From Neobacillus sp. PS3-34 (GTDB lineage Bacteria > Bacillota > Bacilli > Bacillales > Cytobacillaceae), in contig NZ_CP133267.1 in NCBI RefSeq assembly GCF_030915465.1, positions 2,758,501 through 2,822,500 on the forward strand: a stretch of 64,000 nucleotides of DNA, in the 5' to 3' direction. Position 1 is the first letter of the stretch. Every line of letters starts with the position of its first letter. The notes under the pieces are model-generated. The model saw nothing but the letters and a program-made list of their open reading frames with translations. It had not been told where the DNA came from and did no database searches. Positions 37,159 to 47,529 of this stretch are shown here, in pieces. Position numbers and translations under genes: made by a program.

Positions 37159-38325
37159 TTGAACAAGATTCATAAGATTTTACTCGCAGCCGTTCTATTA
37201 CTAGGATTATTTCCAATAACTAGTTCTGCTGCAGCACTAGCACCAGCCGACCTAGCTGCCTTTTTAGAAGAGACGAGCTGGAACGAAAAGGACCTAGATA
37301 CGTATTTACAGTATTTTTATGATATGAGCATTAATGATTTTGATACCATCGCTGATTTAAAAGAAACGCTTGGCGAGCCAATTACAGAAGAAAATCTTCA
37401 GCAGTTAATGAAAGATTATGAGTTTGCGAACGAACAGGACCTTGTTTCTTTCCTTGTTGAGAATGGGGAAATGGAGAAAGGGGATAATGTACGCAATGTT
37501 TTTCGCTACATCGATGCCCTGGATTCGACCGTAGGATATTACAAAGAGGATAGCGGCACTCCGATAACAGATGAGAATCTCAAGACTTTACTTGGTGACC
37601 ACCATTTGACGATGAAGGAATTAACAGACCTTCTGGCTAAAAACGATGATTCACTTGAAAACTATAAAACGATTGAGGACCTTGACCTCGCATTAACGCT
37701 ATACGAGAGTGGCAAGGAAGCGCTTGACCTTGTTTCCAAGCTCGGCATTACGGAAAAAGAAATGGAAGCGATTACGAAGCATTTTGAAACAATTGATGTC
37801 AATGATCCTGCGATTGAGGAAAAAATGACCGAGCTTGAGCCACGTTTATTAGCGCTTCGAGAGGCTGATCAGGCGGCAGACTTAACGGAGGGGCAGATCA
37901 CGGAAGTCTTCAATATTATGAAGGAAATGCTCAGTCTTGTACATCTGGACGCAAGTTTTTATCTCGTAAAAGGTAATGAAAAAATCGCGCTATCAGATTC
38001 CCAGCTCATTAAGATGAAAGATACAAATGGGCATGATCTGCTGATTGAGATTTATAATACAGATGGTGTGTTTTTGGCAGATATGCTGATTACCGAGGAT
38101 ATGTTCAGCACAGAGCTAATTGATAATACCGTAAAGGATATCAAAAAGGTCGAAAAGATCGAAAAGATTGTCCAGAAAACAGCTTCACAGCAAAAGCCGC
38201 ATACGGTAAAGGGCGGCAAGCTGCCAAATACAGCCGGCAATTATGCTGAAGGTATATTCGTCGGCCTGATTTTAATCGGAACAGGATTATTCTTTTTCAG
38301 AAAAAGGAATGTCAGCACTCTATGA
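37159..38325 (+). CDS. LPNTA wall-anchored processed acidic surface protein
   Basis: The start is a TTG at 37159 with GGGAGGAAG upstream; the frame from 37108 has no such site. The 388-residue protein has a signal peptide (1-25), a strongly acidic helical body with repeated DLKETLGEPITEENLQQL-like segments, and a C-terminal sorting signal LPNTA, a hydrophobic helix and RKRN. It fits the processed acidic surface proteins found next to class D sortases. The stop overlaps the sortase start by four bases (ATGA), so enzyme and substrate are co-translated. Its job on the surface is unknown. Confidence 0.82.
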   Translation: MNKIHKILLAAVLLLGLFPITSSAAALAPADLAAFLEETSWNEKDLDTYLQYFYDMSINDFDTIADLKETLGEPITEENLQQLMKDYEFANEQDLVSFLVENGEMEKGDNVRNVFRYIDALDSTVGYYKEDSGTPITDENLKTLLGDHHLTMKELTDLLAKNDDSLENYKTIEDLDLALTLYESGKEALDLVSKLGITEKEMEAITKHFETIDVNDPAIEEKMTELEPRLLALREADQAADLTEGQITEVFNIMKEMLSLVHLDASFYLVKGNEKIALSDSQLIKMKDTNGHDLLIEIYNTDGVFLADMLITEDMFSTELIDNTVKDIKKVEKIEKIVQKTASQQKPHTVKGGKLPNTAGNYAEGIFVGLILIGTGLFFFRKRNVSTL

Positions 38326-38909
38326 AACACAAAATTCCTGCATTGAAGCTGACCAGCTTGTTGGTGATCCTGGCAGGTATCGTGATCGTGTTCCTGAATG
38401 TTAAGCCTTTTTTTCAGCCGAAGGAGAAGCCACATTTTTCCGGCATATCAGTAAAGGCTCCTAAGATAGAGCGGCATTCGGCCACCTTGTATCCAGCACG
38501 CCCAAAGATTGGCGAGCAAATCGGAGAATTGTCGATTCCGAAACTTTCAAAAAGCCTCCCTATTTTTCATGGAGCCAATGAAGACGAGCTTGCAAAAGGG
38601 GTAGGGCATTTTGCTGGCAGCGTTCTTCCGGGTGAGAAAGATAATTCTGTGCTCTCTGGCCACCGCGATACGGTATTTAGGCAGCTTGGCAGGATAGGAA
38701 AAGGTGATTTGCTGATTGTGAGGACGAGCGCGGGAGAATTCACTTATAAAGTCATGAGGACAAGGATTGTCGATGCGGATGACCGTACAGTGATTGTCCC
38801 GAAGCCGCGGGCTACCTTAACGGTAACAACCTGTTATCCGTTTTCCTATATCGGTGACGCTCCGCAGCGTTATATTTTAATTGCAGATTTAATTAATCGA
38901 AAAAAATAG
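38322..38909 (+). CDS. Class D sortase 2
   Basis: The 195-residue enzyme has an N-terminal membrane helix (about 8-27) and the catalytic set His114 (LSGHRDTV), Cys171 (TVTTCYPF) and Arg183 (APQRY). It is coupled to the LPNTA protein upstream and should anchor it. It is clearly paralogous to the sortase at 4337-4957, sharing KGxGHFAGS and LSGHRDTVF, but is diverged in its N-terminal third. The frame is intact. Confidence 0.9.
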   Translation: MKHKIPALKLTSLLVILAGIVIVFLNVKPFFQPKEKPHFSGISVKAPKIERHSATLYPARPKIGEQIGELSIPKLSKSLPIFHGANEDELAKGVGHFAGSVLPGEKDNSVLSGHRDTVFRQLGRIGKGDLLIVRTSAGEFTYKVMRTRIVDADDRTVIVPKPRATLTVTTCYPFSYIGDAPQRYILIADLINRKK

Positions 38910-38939
38910 CAGGTCCCAGCACTGGGGCTTGTTTTTTTT
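38908..38939 (+). terminator. Terminator of the second sortase operon
   Basis: TCCCAG pairs with CTGGGG, followed by CTTG and T8. Confidence 0.75.
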
Positions 38940-39082
38940 GTTTAAAAAATTCGTGATCGGGTAAATATTAATAACTCTTTTATTTTAGAAAAAAGTGGAA
39001 ATGAATGATTAAAATGCCATAAAGTAGTCCTTTTTACCCTTTTGTTTATGTGAGATATTACATATATTTTATATGTAACACA

Positions 39083-39180
39083 TAAATCGTACGAAACGGC
39101 AAAATCATTGAAAAATGATGACGCAAAACTTAAGGGGCTAAGGTTCAACCTTTGGACTACGCCAGCCAGTTTCCGAATAC
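39083..39180 (+). promoter_or_regulatory. Cyclic di-GMP-I (GEMM) riboswitch 2
   Basis: The aptamer order is the same as in the first copy: CGGCAAAATC, an ATCATTGAAAAATGAT stem with GAAA loop, GACGCAAAACTTAAGGGGCT and CGCCAGCCAGTTTCCG. It lies about 45 bases upstream of a 54-residue gene. Sequence differences between the copies preserve stem pairing. No clear terminator stem follows, so translational control is plausible. Confidence 0.88.
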
Positions 39181-39222
39181 GAAAACTCCTGCGGTTTATG
39201 TGAAAAAAAGGAGGTTATTTTT

Positions 39223-39387
39223 GTGTTAACTAAAATGTACAAAGTAAAGTATGCCTGGCACCTTATCCAAACAAGGTATAACGAGGTTCTGATCAAGGAC
39301 TGTTTATGCCAGGACATTAAATCAAAATTAATCGAAAAGGTATCCTATCATAGATTTCAGGCGGACAGGCTGACTGCCAAGCTTTAA
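39223..39387 (+). CDS. 54-residue basic protein under c-di-GMP riboswitch control
   Basis: The GTG start follows AAGGAGG. The product begins LTKMYKVKYAWHLIQTRYNE and contains a CLC pair (IKDCLCQD); it is basic, without a membrane helix or signal. It is the only gene between the riboswitch and a terminator. No family was recognised. It is not similar to the 41-residue protein behind riboswitch 1. Confidence 0.68.
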   Translation: MLTKMYKVKYAWHLIQTRYNEVLIKDCLCQDIKSKLIEKVSYHRFQADRLTAKL

Positions 39388-39401
39388 TTCGATAATATGC
39401 T

Positions 39402-39434
39402 AAAAACTTATTTCTTTCAGAAATAAGTTTTTTT
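39402..39434 (+). terminator. Rho-independent terminator
   Basis: AAAACTTATTTC pairs with GAAATAAGTTTT, ending in a T-run. Confidence 0.88.
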
Positions 39435-39562
39435 GTCGTCTAGGAAAATCGGGCATATGTGCAGGCGTTCACCAATCGGCGAGTTTTATTTACTATAATA
39501 ATATAGTATAATATTCCAGAATTAGAATTTAACAGCATAATAGACAACGGAGGTCAGACAGC

Positions 39563-41503
39563 TTGAAAAAATTTATTAGCATGATGATGATTTTTCTATT
39601 GGTTTCCGTTCCGGCGCAATATTTGGCGGCAACAGCCAAACAGCCGCAGAAATTAGGGGCACAGATTAATAATACGATTGCGATTGCGGCAGCAACGGGT
39701 GCAAATCAGCAGGGAACTGCTTTGATGTATGTGGTGCTTCAGGGACAGCCTGCCAAATTGGCGGTAGTTGATATTGTGAAAAATGAATTGATTGATACGA
39801 AAAACTTGGGTGATTCAACGAGTGCCTGGGGATTGATGGTCGATAAAAGCAATACCGTTTGGATAGGCGGCACGCCAACGGAGCATCTCTATAGCTACAA
39901 TCCGGATACACGGGTGCTGAAGGATTGCGGCAAAGCAAGCGGAAAGCTGAGCTCCTCCATTCACGATCTGGAAGAGGGCCGAATGGCGAGATTTATGGAG
40001 GAACCTCCTATGGCGGCAATGTTTTTAAATATGTAAAAGGAAAAGGCTTTACCGATTTAGGGCAGGTTTGGCCTGCTAAGCAATCTGTCAGAAGCCTTGC
40101 TATTAATAAAAATGTCCTATTTGCGGGGCTCGGGTCAAAAGCTGAGCTTGTGGCGTGGAATCTGACGACGAAGAAAAAACAGTCCATCCTTCCGGCGAAG
40201 TACCATTCTCAAACCTCTGTATTGGATTTAAAGCTGGCAGGGGGAATACTATTTGCCAAGGTGGATCCGGACAAGAAAATCCTTACTTTTGATGCCAATA
40301 CGTTTGCATTTTTAGGAGAGTTCCATGCGCTTCCAAAACGGTTTCTGAATTATCTCTGGACGGAAAGTCGGTTTATTTTACAAAGGACTACCACCTTTAT
40401 AGCAAGGATGTATCTACGGGCAGAGCGGAAGCGATTAATGGAACACTTAAGGGAACGGAAGCCGTTTCCTTGAATGTCATTGATCTGCATGATAGCAGAT
40501 ATCCTGGTTATTCCGTTATTGGGCTGCTTGGCAATACGGGAACTTTTTCTATCTATAATAAGGAAACAAATCAGCTATTGATTCAAAAGCTGCCGCTTCC
40601 AGCCCAAGAGGTGCCTATTTATAATATTGAAAAGGGTGCGGATGGATCGATTTACAGCAGCGGTTTTGTATCGGGGCAAATGACTGTGCTGAATCCTGTA
40701 ACGAATGAGACTACCGTTCTTAAAAATGTTGGACAGGCAGAAGGGATGGCTTCACTGAACGGTAAGATGTATTTTGGAATTTATCCGGGAGCGCATCTGT
40801 TTGAATACGATCCTACCCGAAAAGAGACGCTGCCAAGAGAGCTGTTTGCTGTCGGGAATGGGCAGGAACGGCCTGTAGCGATGGTCGGAGTTCCAGGGGT
40901 GAATAAGCTCTATATTGGAACCTATCCGAAAAGTGGCGAATACGGCGGGGCGCTGGTGACGTATGATGTGAAAAGTGGAGCGAAAACGGTGCGCCGCAAT
41001 CTGGTGCCGAATCAAAGTATTATTTCATTGGCGAATTTTAACGGCTATGTTTATGGCGGAACGTCCATTTTTAGTGGGAAGGACCTTGCCGGGAAGAGGA
41101 GCGCTCTATTTTTTAGGATGAAAGCTGGAAATCCTAATGCAAAAATTGAAGCCCTGCCTCTTGCCATCAAATTTCCGAGGATGATTCATGCGCTTGCAGT
41201 TGGAAACGATAAACGAATCTGGGCCTGAGTGACGGCAACATTTTCGCCTATGATCCAGCTACGAAGGTGACTAAAACGGTGAAGGTCGTGCCAAACACAA
41301 GCGGCCGTTTCCGGAACGGGTCGCTGGCAGTCGGCAAAGACGGCTATATTTATGGTGCTGTTGAAAAGAAGCTGTTCCGTGTTCAATCAAAAACGATGAA
41401 GCTTGAATTTTTAACAAAAGTTCCTGCTGAGGACCTGGCGATTGGTGAGGATGGACGGATTTATTTCAGTGAGCATGCCAATCTGTGGACATACCAGCCT
41501 TAA
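39563..41503 (+). CDS. Secreted beta-propeller protein (three frameshifts)
   Basis: The TTG start has GGAGG upstream and opens a signal peptide (about 1-24). The mature protein of about 620 residues is a series of blade-like repeats (LYSYNPDTRVLKD, IYGGTSYGGNVFKY, IYSSGFVSGQMTVLNP, MYFGIYPGAHLFEYDP, IYFSEHANLWTY), typical of secreted propellers of the YVTN/PQQ-like group. Single-base losses near 39979, 40337 and 41224 break the frame; restoring each gives continuous blades (for example EEGPNGEIYGG and IWGLSDGNIFAYDP). No catalytic site is visible; a ligand- or polysaccharide-binding role is likely. It has its own terminator. Confidence 0.7.
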
Positions 41504-41514
41504 GATTAAGATGA

Positions 41515-41545
41515 AGAACCCGCATATTGCTGCGGGTTCTATTTG
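41515..41545 (+). terminator. Terminator of the propeller gene
   Basis: AGAACCCGCA pairs with TGCGGGTTCT, followed by ATTTGT. Confidence 0.8.
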
Positions 41546-41599
41546 TATGGGGATTTCGGGGTGGGAGGTGTTTTGAGGAAAGAGATCGTTATTTGTTCT

Positions 41600-42100
41600 T
41601 AATACTCGTTCCCGCGAAATCATCGTCCATTCCGGCGAGATTGTAGTGAAAACGCGCGAGAATATCGTAGAAGTCCGCGAGATAAATCCAAAAACGCGCG
41701 AGAAAAAGGTTCAAACCCGCGAGATTACCAGAATTACACCCGTACTCCACCGTGGATTCTCCGCTCTACGCAGGTTCAAGGACAATTTGCTGCCCTTCCG
41801 CCTCCGGCTGGAAGGGTTATTATAAAAAATTGGCCCGGGCAAGTAGGAAAATGGTGGTTGTCGGAAAGTGTGTGTGGTGCACTTCGACTAGGCAGTTTCG
41901 TTACCAGGCCAAGAGGTATTTGTTCTTTGAACCCGTTCCCGCGAAATCATCGTTCATTCCGGCGAGATTGTGGTGGAAACGCGCGAGAATATCGTAAAAA
42001 GCCTCGAGATAAATCCAAAAACGAGCGAGAAAAACGTTCAAACCCGCGAGATTACCAGAATTGCACCGCACTCTACCGTGGATTCTCCCTACTGGATTAT
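41600..42100 (-). repeat. 327-bp composite element, two inverted-orientation copies
   Basis: Two copies of the element found at 47530-48630 lie here in reverse orientation. Each has a six-unit 21-bp array (GCGA at 41614, 41635, 41656, 41677, 41698, 41719; and 41941, 41962, 41983, a TCGA variant at 42004, then 42025 and 42046). The arrays start exactly 327 bp apart. The spacer shares the CTTCCGCC...GGCTGGAAGG hairpin and the GGCCCGGGC segment. No gene is seen in the region. Confidence 0.85.
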
Positions 42101-42160
42101 GTTCCAGGCCACTTCCGCCTGTTAAATGCTCAAATTCGATTGAAAACGGAAACCCCAACT

Positions 42161-42205
42161 AAAAAAAGAGGATATACCACTCGTTCATGGTATATCCTCA
42201 AAAAT
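42161..42205 (-). terminator. Terminator of the second LCP gene
   Basis: A 12-bp stem (GAGGATATACCA with TGGTATATCCTC) is followed on the minus strand by T7. Confidence 0.9.
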
Positions 42206-42208
42206 TTA

Positions 42209-43143
42209 TCACTTATCTAATTCAAGGTGGGTTCTTAGGATGGTTTGCATGTTTTGCCTTATGTTAACTGACACCATGTAATAATAAACACCATTTATTT
42301 TAGTGCCTTGACCTTTGAGGGCGAGTTGTTCAACCTTTTTTCCAGTGCCTTTGTATTCCTCTTTCAGCTTGATGAGCTCGTCATATGTCAAGTTGGTTTT
42401 TGCGTAATTGCCGAGTACTTTAAATATATTGTCATATGAGGTGAAGGAGGTGTCCGTGCCTTTTTTAATAATGGCCTGGATGATTTGGCGCTGTCTCATC
42501 TGGCTGCGAAGTCTCCGCGCGGGTCTTGATGCCTCATTCTAGTAAACTTAATTGCTTCTTTGCCAGTCAGGGTGATTTCACCCTTTGGGAAATGGGAACC
42601 ATCATATGAGAAATCGAGATCATTACTAACGGTAATTCCTCCGATTGCATCAATGATATCACTGAAGCCTTCCATATTGATTTTCATATAATAATCAATT
42701 GGAATGTCCAAAAAGTTTTCGACGGTCTTAACTGACATATCCACTCCGCCGTATGCGTATGCGTGGTTTATTTTATCCTCAAAGCCTTTTCCAATGATCA
42801 TCGTCCGGGTATCTCTTGGGATACTGAGCATCTTGACGGTTTTTAAATTTGGATTCACGGTCAGGACGATCATGGTATCGGAACGGCCGCTGTCGCCTTT
42901 GCGTTCATCCACGCCTAGCATTAGTATCGAAAAAGGGTCCTTTTTTTCAAGCGTCACTACTTTTGTTCGCTTTTCGGATTTTTTTCTTTCCATTGGCTGG
43001 TGCATCTTGTTAACAGTTTTGGCGAAGGAATGGTAAACATAATAACTATAACCGCCTCCAATGGCTAGCATCAGAATGAGAAAGCTGCTGAGAATTCGAA
43101 TGAAGGTTCTTTTTCTCTTCTTTTTATGTTTTTCTGCACGCAT
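42209..43143 (-). CDS. LytR-CpsA-Psr (LCP) family wall-polymer ligase 2 (one frameshift)
   Basis: This is a paralogue of the LCP protein at 7447-8421. It shares the membrane helix after a Lys/Arg-rich start, SILMLGVDERKGDSGRSDT, SIPRDTR, KINHAYAYGGVDMS and the QRQIIQAII segment. The frame breaks near 42507, where loss of one base separates DPRGDF from QMRQRQIIQ; the reconstructed protein has about 312 residues. The core Asp and Arg ligands are intact. It probably attaches teichoic acid or another TagO-dependent polymer to peptidoglycan. GGGGGATT lies upstream of the ATG. Confidence 0.83.
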
Positions 43144-43293
43144 TTATTTTTAATCCCCCGATTTTTTTGACAATTTGAAATTGCTATGATATAGAATACC
43201 AAAATTTTCTGCAATTGCATATAAAAATTTTTGGATATATGATGGCAATTTCATGTGAAAAAAATCACGTGCGGAATGGCGCATGCAATCCCA

Positions 43294-43839
43294 TTATCTT
43301 ACAGCATCCATATCATTGATTTGCCATTTTCCTCTTACCTTCACAAACGTGACCTTTCTTTTTTCATACTGCACTTTTTCACCGTAAGGGATGGTGAATT
43401 CAAATTGGCGGATATCCTTCCGTTGGTAAATTAGCTTTGTTTTTGCTTTATTCCATTCCAGCAGACTCCCGCCATCTGCATTCGGCTGGGCCATTTTCCC
43501 TTTGTATTCAACGAATCTGTACTTTTTAAGGCCTTTGTCTATGGCATTAAGGGTAAAGGATTCATTCATATAGTTTACGAGCTTTTCCTTTGTGCCGATT
43601 TCGCTGCAGAAGAATCGGTAATCCGTTCCTTTATATTGGAAAGAGCCTTGTGGGCATGCTGAATTGGTGACTTTAACATTGTGGCCATTCATTGCACTCC
43701 AGTAGTGTTCCCTTGCGGTTTGAGCCAGCTTCAAAGCATTTGAACTGGATAAATTTCCAGACGTGGTCTGGGCAGAGGCCCCCATGCTGAAGGTTAAAAA
43801 TGCAGCCGAAGCCATAAGAATTCCAAGCCATTTTTTCAT
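43294..43839 (-). CDS. iseA: IseA-like DL-endopeptidase inhibitor
   Basis: In B. subtilis, IseA (YoeB) is secreted to the wall, where it inhibits NlpC/P60 DL-endopeptidases such as LytE and LytF. This 181-residue protein has a signal peptide (1-23, MGASAQ) and a two-lobed body with family-like segments: AREHYWSAMNG, FQYKGTDYRFF, VEYKGKMAQPNADGGSLLEW and VTFVKVRGKWQINDMDAV. The start at 43839 has AGGAGGAG upstream. A DL-endopeptidase of the NlpC/P60 type is encoded at 54978, offering a natural partner. The family call is from recognised segments only. Confidence 0.65.
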   Translation of the reverse strand: MKKWLGILMASAAFLTFSMGASAQTTSGNLSSSNALKLAQTAREHYWSAMNGHNVKVTNSACPQGSFQYKGTDYRFFCSEIGTKEKLVNYMNESFTLNAIDKGLKKYRFVEYKGKMAQPNADGGSLLEWNKAKTKLIYQRKDIRQFEFTIPYGEKVQYEKRKVTFVKVRGKWQINDMDAVR

Positions 43840-44026
43840 TATTACTCCTCCTGATCTAAGCAAAATTACAATCGTATAGTTAGACGATTGGTTTTTACAG
43901 AAGTTACCACCTGCCAAAAAATATTTCTGTCGAAACTTAGCTTATGGAAAGTGTTGCCGGCTTACTTATGGATGAATTACTATCAAGCTAGTATTTCATT
44001 TTTGAGAGAGAAATAGGGGGACCAAT

Positions 44027-47000
44027 ATGAAAAAATGGATAAGAAGGGCGAGTCTATTAACTGTGGGAGTCAGTTTAATAGCTACGAGTGCTTATGCTGG
44101 ACAAGGTTCAGCATCAATTGAAGGTTTTAATGGTTTTTCTGGCATTCCGGCCCTGCAGCTTCATCCATGGGGATCGTCGAAAAATCCGGATACCGTGCCG
44201 GATTCGGCCTTAAGCGACGATACGCTGGTCATCAAGTTTACAAAGCCCTTGTCACCGAGCGAGCATCGAATGGCAGGCGGAACGTTGATCAAGCAATTTT
44301 CAGATCTCCACTATTCTGTTGTAAAAATAAGAGATAAAAAGAATCTCGATCAAACGATTGAAAAGTATAGGAAGTTTTCTAATGTTTTGGCGGTCACGCC
44401 GAGTGCGGTTTACAAACCGCTGTCGGTTGGCGATCCCAAAATAGCTGAACAGTATCAAATTGATCAGCTTCATTTAGATAAAGCGCAAGCACTTGCTGGC
44501 AATAATCCTGTTACGGTTGCCGTTATCGACCAGGGAATTGATGTCAATCATCCGGATTTAAAAGGGCGGCTGCTGCCTAGTTATAATGCGGTCACGCCAA
44601 TGAATCAGGGCACACCTGATTTCCATGGTACGCATGTTGCCGGAATTATTGCTGCCGACAAGGGGAATGGGATTGGCGGCTATGGCGTTAATCCGAAAGC
44701 GAAAATTTTGCCTATTGATGTTTTCGACCGCTCCTATGGCGCTTCCGATTTTTCGATTGCCCAGGGCATCCTTTATGCTGTTGATAAAGGAGCAAAGGTC
44801 ATTAACATGAGCCTTGGCAGCCCGATGCCGTCGCCGTTGATTGAGGATGCGATTAAAAAAGCACTTGAAAAAAATGTTACCATTGTTGCTGCGGCAGGAA
44901 ATGCGGGCGATGATACACTGAATTACCCGGCTGCCTATGAAGGTGTCATCAGTGTCGGCTCGGTTAACAAGGAGAAAAAGCTGTCCAGTTTTTCCACTTA
45001 TGGAACGTCAGTTGACGTAGTTGCACCCGGTGATGAAATATACAGCACGATTTACGAGTATGAGCGTAAATCGAGCTATCGCAAGCTGAGCGGAACTTCG
45101 ATGGCTGCGCCAATGGTTACGGGGGCTGCGTCCCTGCTTTTATCAAAATATCCGAAACTCACACCTTACCAGGTTGAATACATTTTGGAGCACACTGCCG
45201 AGGATTTGGGCGATAAGGGCTTCGATGTGAAGTACGGGAATGGGCTGATCAATCCGGCTGCCGCATTGCAATTTAATGTAAAAAAAATTCCGGACATTGT
45301 AAATCAAACATGGTCCAAGCAGGAATTGATGTCAGATGCGGTTCCGGTCAGCGTGAAGGGAAAGCTGGAATTAAAGGCGAATCTCTTAAAGCCCTATGAG
45401 GAAAAATGGTACAAAACGGATATTCAAAAAGGGGAAAGCCTTCAATTTGTATTAGATGGGGCTGCCCAATTCGACTATAAATTGATGCTTCAATTGTATT
45501 CTAATAATGATAAAATGCTGGCCGACGTCAATAAAGTCCGCGAAGGCAAAAAGGAAGGAAAGCTTTTTACGGCGCCTTTCAGCGGAACGCTGTTTTTTGG
45601 AGTGAAGGATGTCAACGGCAGCTATGACGATTCAGGGAGGGCTCTATCAAACTTCAAGCTGCAGGTAGAAAAATCAGCCGGATTGCCTGACGCGGAATCA
45701 TCCATTGTCAAACCTATTGATGTGGAGCTTCCGTTCAGCAATAAGGGCGAAACCAATTATTTGGACGGTGAGAACGGGGAGGATGATTTCTATCGTTTCT
45801 CCGTGAAAGAGCCACAGGCCATCAGTATAAATTTATCTGACATTCCCGGGGTGGATACGAGTGTTAGTGTTTATATAGCTGACCAGATTTTTCCGCCAGA
45901 CATGAACACTCTGCCTTCGGAAGAGCAACAGGCGATTTTAGACCGTCTGCTTTCCGGGGAAACGAAGATTGATCCGGCATTCTACGCAAACAAAGGAAGC
46001 TATAGTGATGGAGAGAGTTTAGGTTTTAGTGCATCACCTGGTACGCAGTATATCGTCAAGGTCTCGAATAAAAATGACGTTGGGATGAATAATTACTTTT
46101 TGAACAAAGGGCTTATGAATAACGACCAGAAGCCGGAACCGTCGATCATTCCTTACAGCCTGGATATTCAGGGTAAGATTTTACCGCCGGATGAAGACAT
46201 GTTCCCTGCCGGTGGGCCTGAAGATGATAAGGGTGCTGGAAAAGAGGCGGGCGATGAAGGACAGCCCGATTTTATCCAGATGCTGAAAGACGGTGCCCAG
46301 CCTTACGAAATGGGAAGTGATGGCAGGGGCTCGCTGCAAATGCAAGAGGATGAGGACTGGTTTTCGGTCACGGCCAGCGAAACGGGAATCTATGAATTTG
46401 ATTTTGCGCAGGAAGGGTTCAGCGTTCCGGTGATGGAGATGTATCGCATCCAGGAGGACAAAGACGAGAATGGCAAGCCGGTTCAGTACTTGGCCAGATT
46501 GGCTCCAACGTCAAGTATGACTGGTCCAGTGCGAAGGTGAATCCTGCTTTATATACTGGATTAAAGAAGGGCGAAAACTATTATATTAAAATTAATGCAG
46601 ATATGTACAATGGCAATATGTCTTTCGATCCTTACCAATTTTCATCGAAGCTTCTGTTCAAGAATCCACAGGATGCCTATGAAGATAATGATAAGCTGGA
46701 GCATGTGGCAAATATGCCGTCCGGTTTGATTGAAGGAAATTTCGCGATGCCTTATGATCAGGATGTATTTTATATTCGATCCGACAAGAGCCAGATTTAC
46801 GGTGTGACGTTTAAGCGCAAAAACGTGGACGAGAAATGGCTGAGCAAGTATCCAAAGGATCTGGTCAGTCCGTTCTTCGGGATGCTCGCGATTGCGGAGG
46901 ATACGAATAAAAACCGCAAGCTGGATGATTCAGAATATGACCGCGTCCAGATTATCGACCATGGCGCCTTTTCCGGATCCACATTCGGTTCTTTTAAAAT

Positions 47001-47481
47001 GGAGAAAAATAAAAATTATATCGTCATTGTAACAGGCTATGTGGATGGCCCGATTCCATTAACGCTATGGCCTTATCAGCTCAAGGTCGCACCGGTCAAT
47101 CAGCTCGACGAGGACAGACATTCCGTTGTGAAAAACAATACGCCATCCAAGCCGCTGCCGTTAAAAACAGCAGGAAAAAATCAGCTGAAGGCGACGGGGT
47201 ATTTGAACGCTGGAGTCCCTTATGGCGATGAAGACTGGTATGTTTTAAAACTATCAAAAAATGCTTCCGGCAAAATAGAATTAGGCGCAGGAACAGAGGT
47301 TGACGGTGTCATTTCGCTTTATAAAGATGGCAAGCTCGTTTCCCGTGCGGACTACTATCCGGAGGGCGATAAGGAAATCCTTCCGTTTAATTTGAAAAAA
47401 GGAACATATTATATAAAAGTACGCGACACGAACGGCAATACCACGCTCGATCCCTATACAGTGACAGTGAAATATCAGTAA
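44027..47481 (+). CDS. Secreted subtilisin-like (S8) serine protease with C-terminal PPC-like domains (one frameshift)
   Basis: The 24-residue signal peptide is followed by a propeptide (about 62-130, DTLVIKFTKPLSPSEHRM) and a complete catalytic domain with Asp168 (VIDQGID), His200 (HGTHVAG), Asn292 (AAGNAG) and Ser358 (SGTSMAAP). The C-terminal ~700 residues hold several beta-sandwich domains of the pre-peptidase type (EEKWYKTDIQKGESLQF, DDFYRFSVKEPQ, DEDWFSVTASETGIYEF, DEDWYVLKLSKNASGKI). The frame breaks near 46502 by loss of one A; restoring it gives YLARIGSNVKYDWSSAKVNP and a total of about 1,152 residues. The ATG follows GGGGGACC. It is an exoprotease, possibly binding to the cell surface. 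Confidence 0.88.
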
Positions 47482-47487
47482 AACGTG

Positions 47488-47526
47488 AGCCAGAATCTTC
47501 TTTTATAGAGGTTCTGGCTTTTTTCT
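47488..47526 (+). terminator. Terminator of the subtilase gene
   Basis: AGCCAGAATC pairs with GGTTCTGGCT, followed by a T-run. Confidence 0.88.
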
Positions 47527-47529
47527 GTG

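Noticed and set aside
41614..42066. CRISPR array
   Set aside because: The repeat core is only about 6 bases with a 21-bp period and spacers are shared between copies; CRISPR repeats are 21-48 bp with unique spacers, and no cas genes are near.
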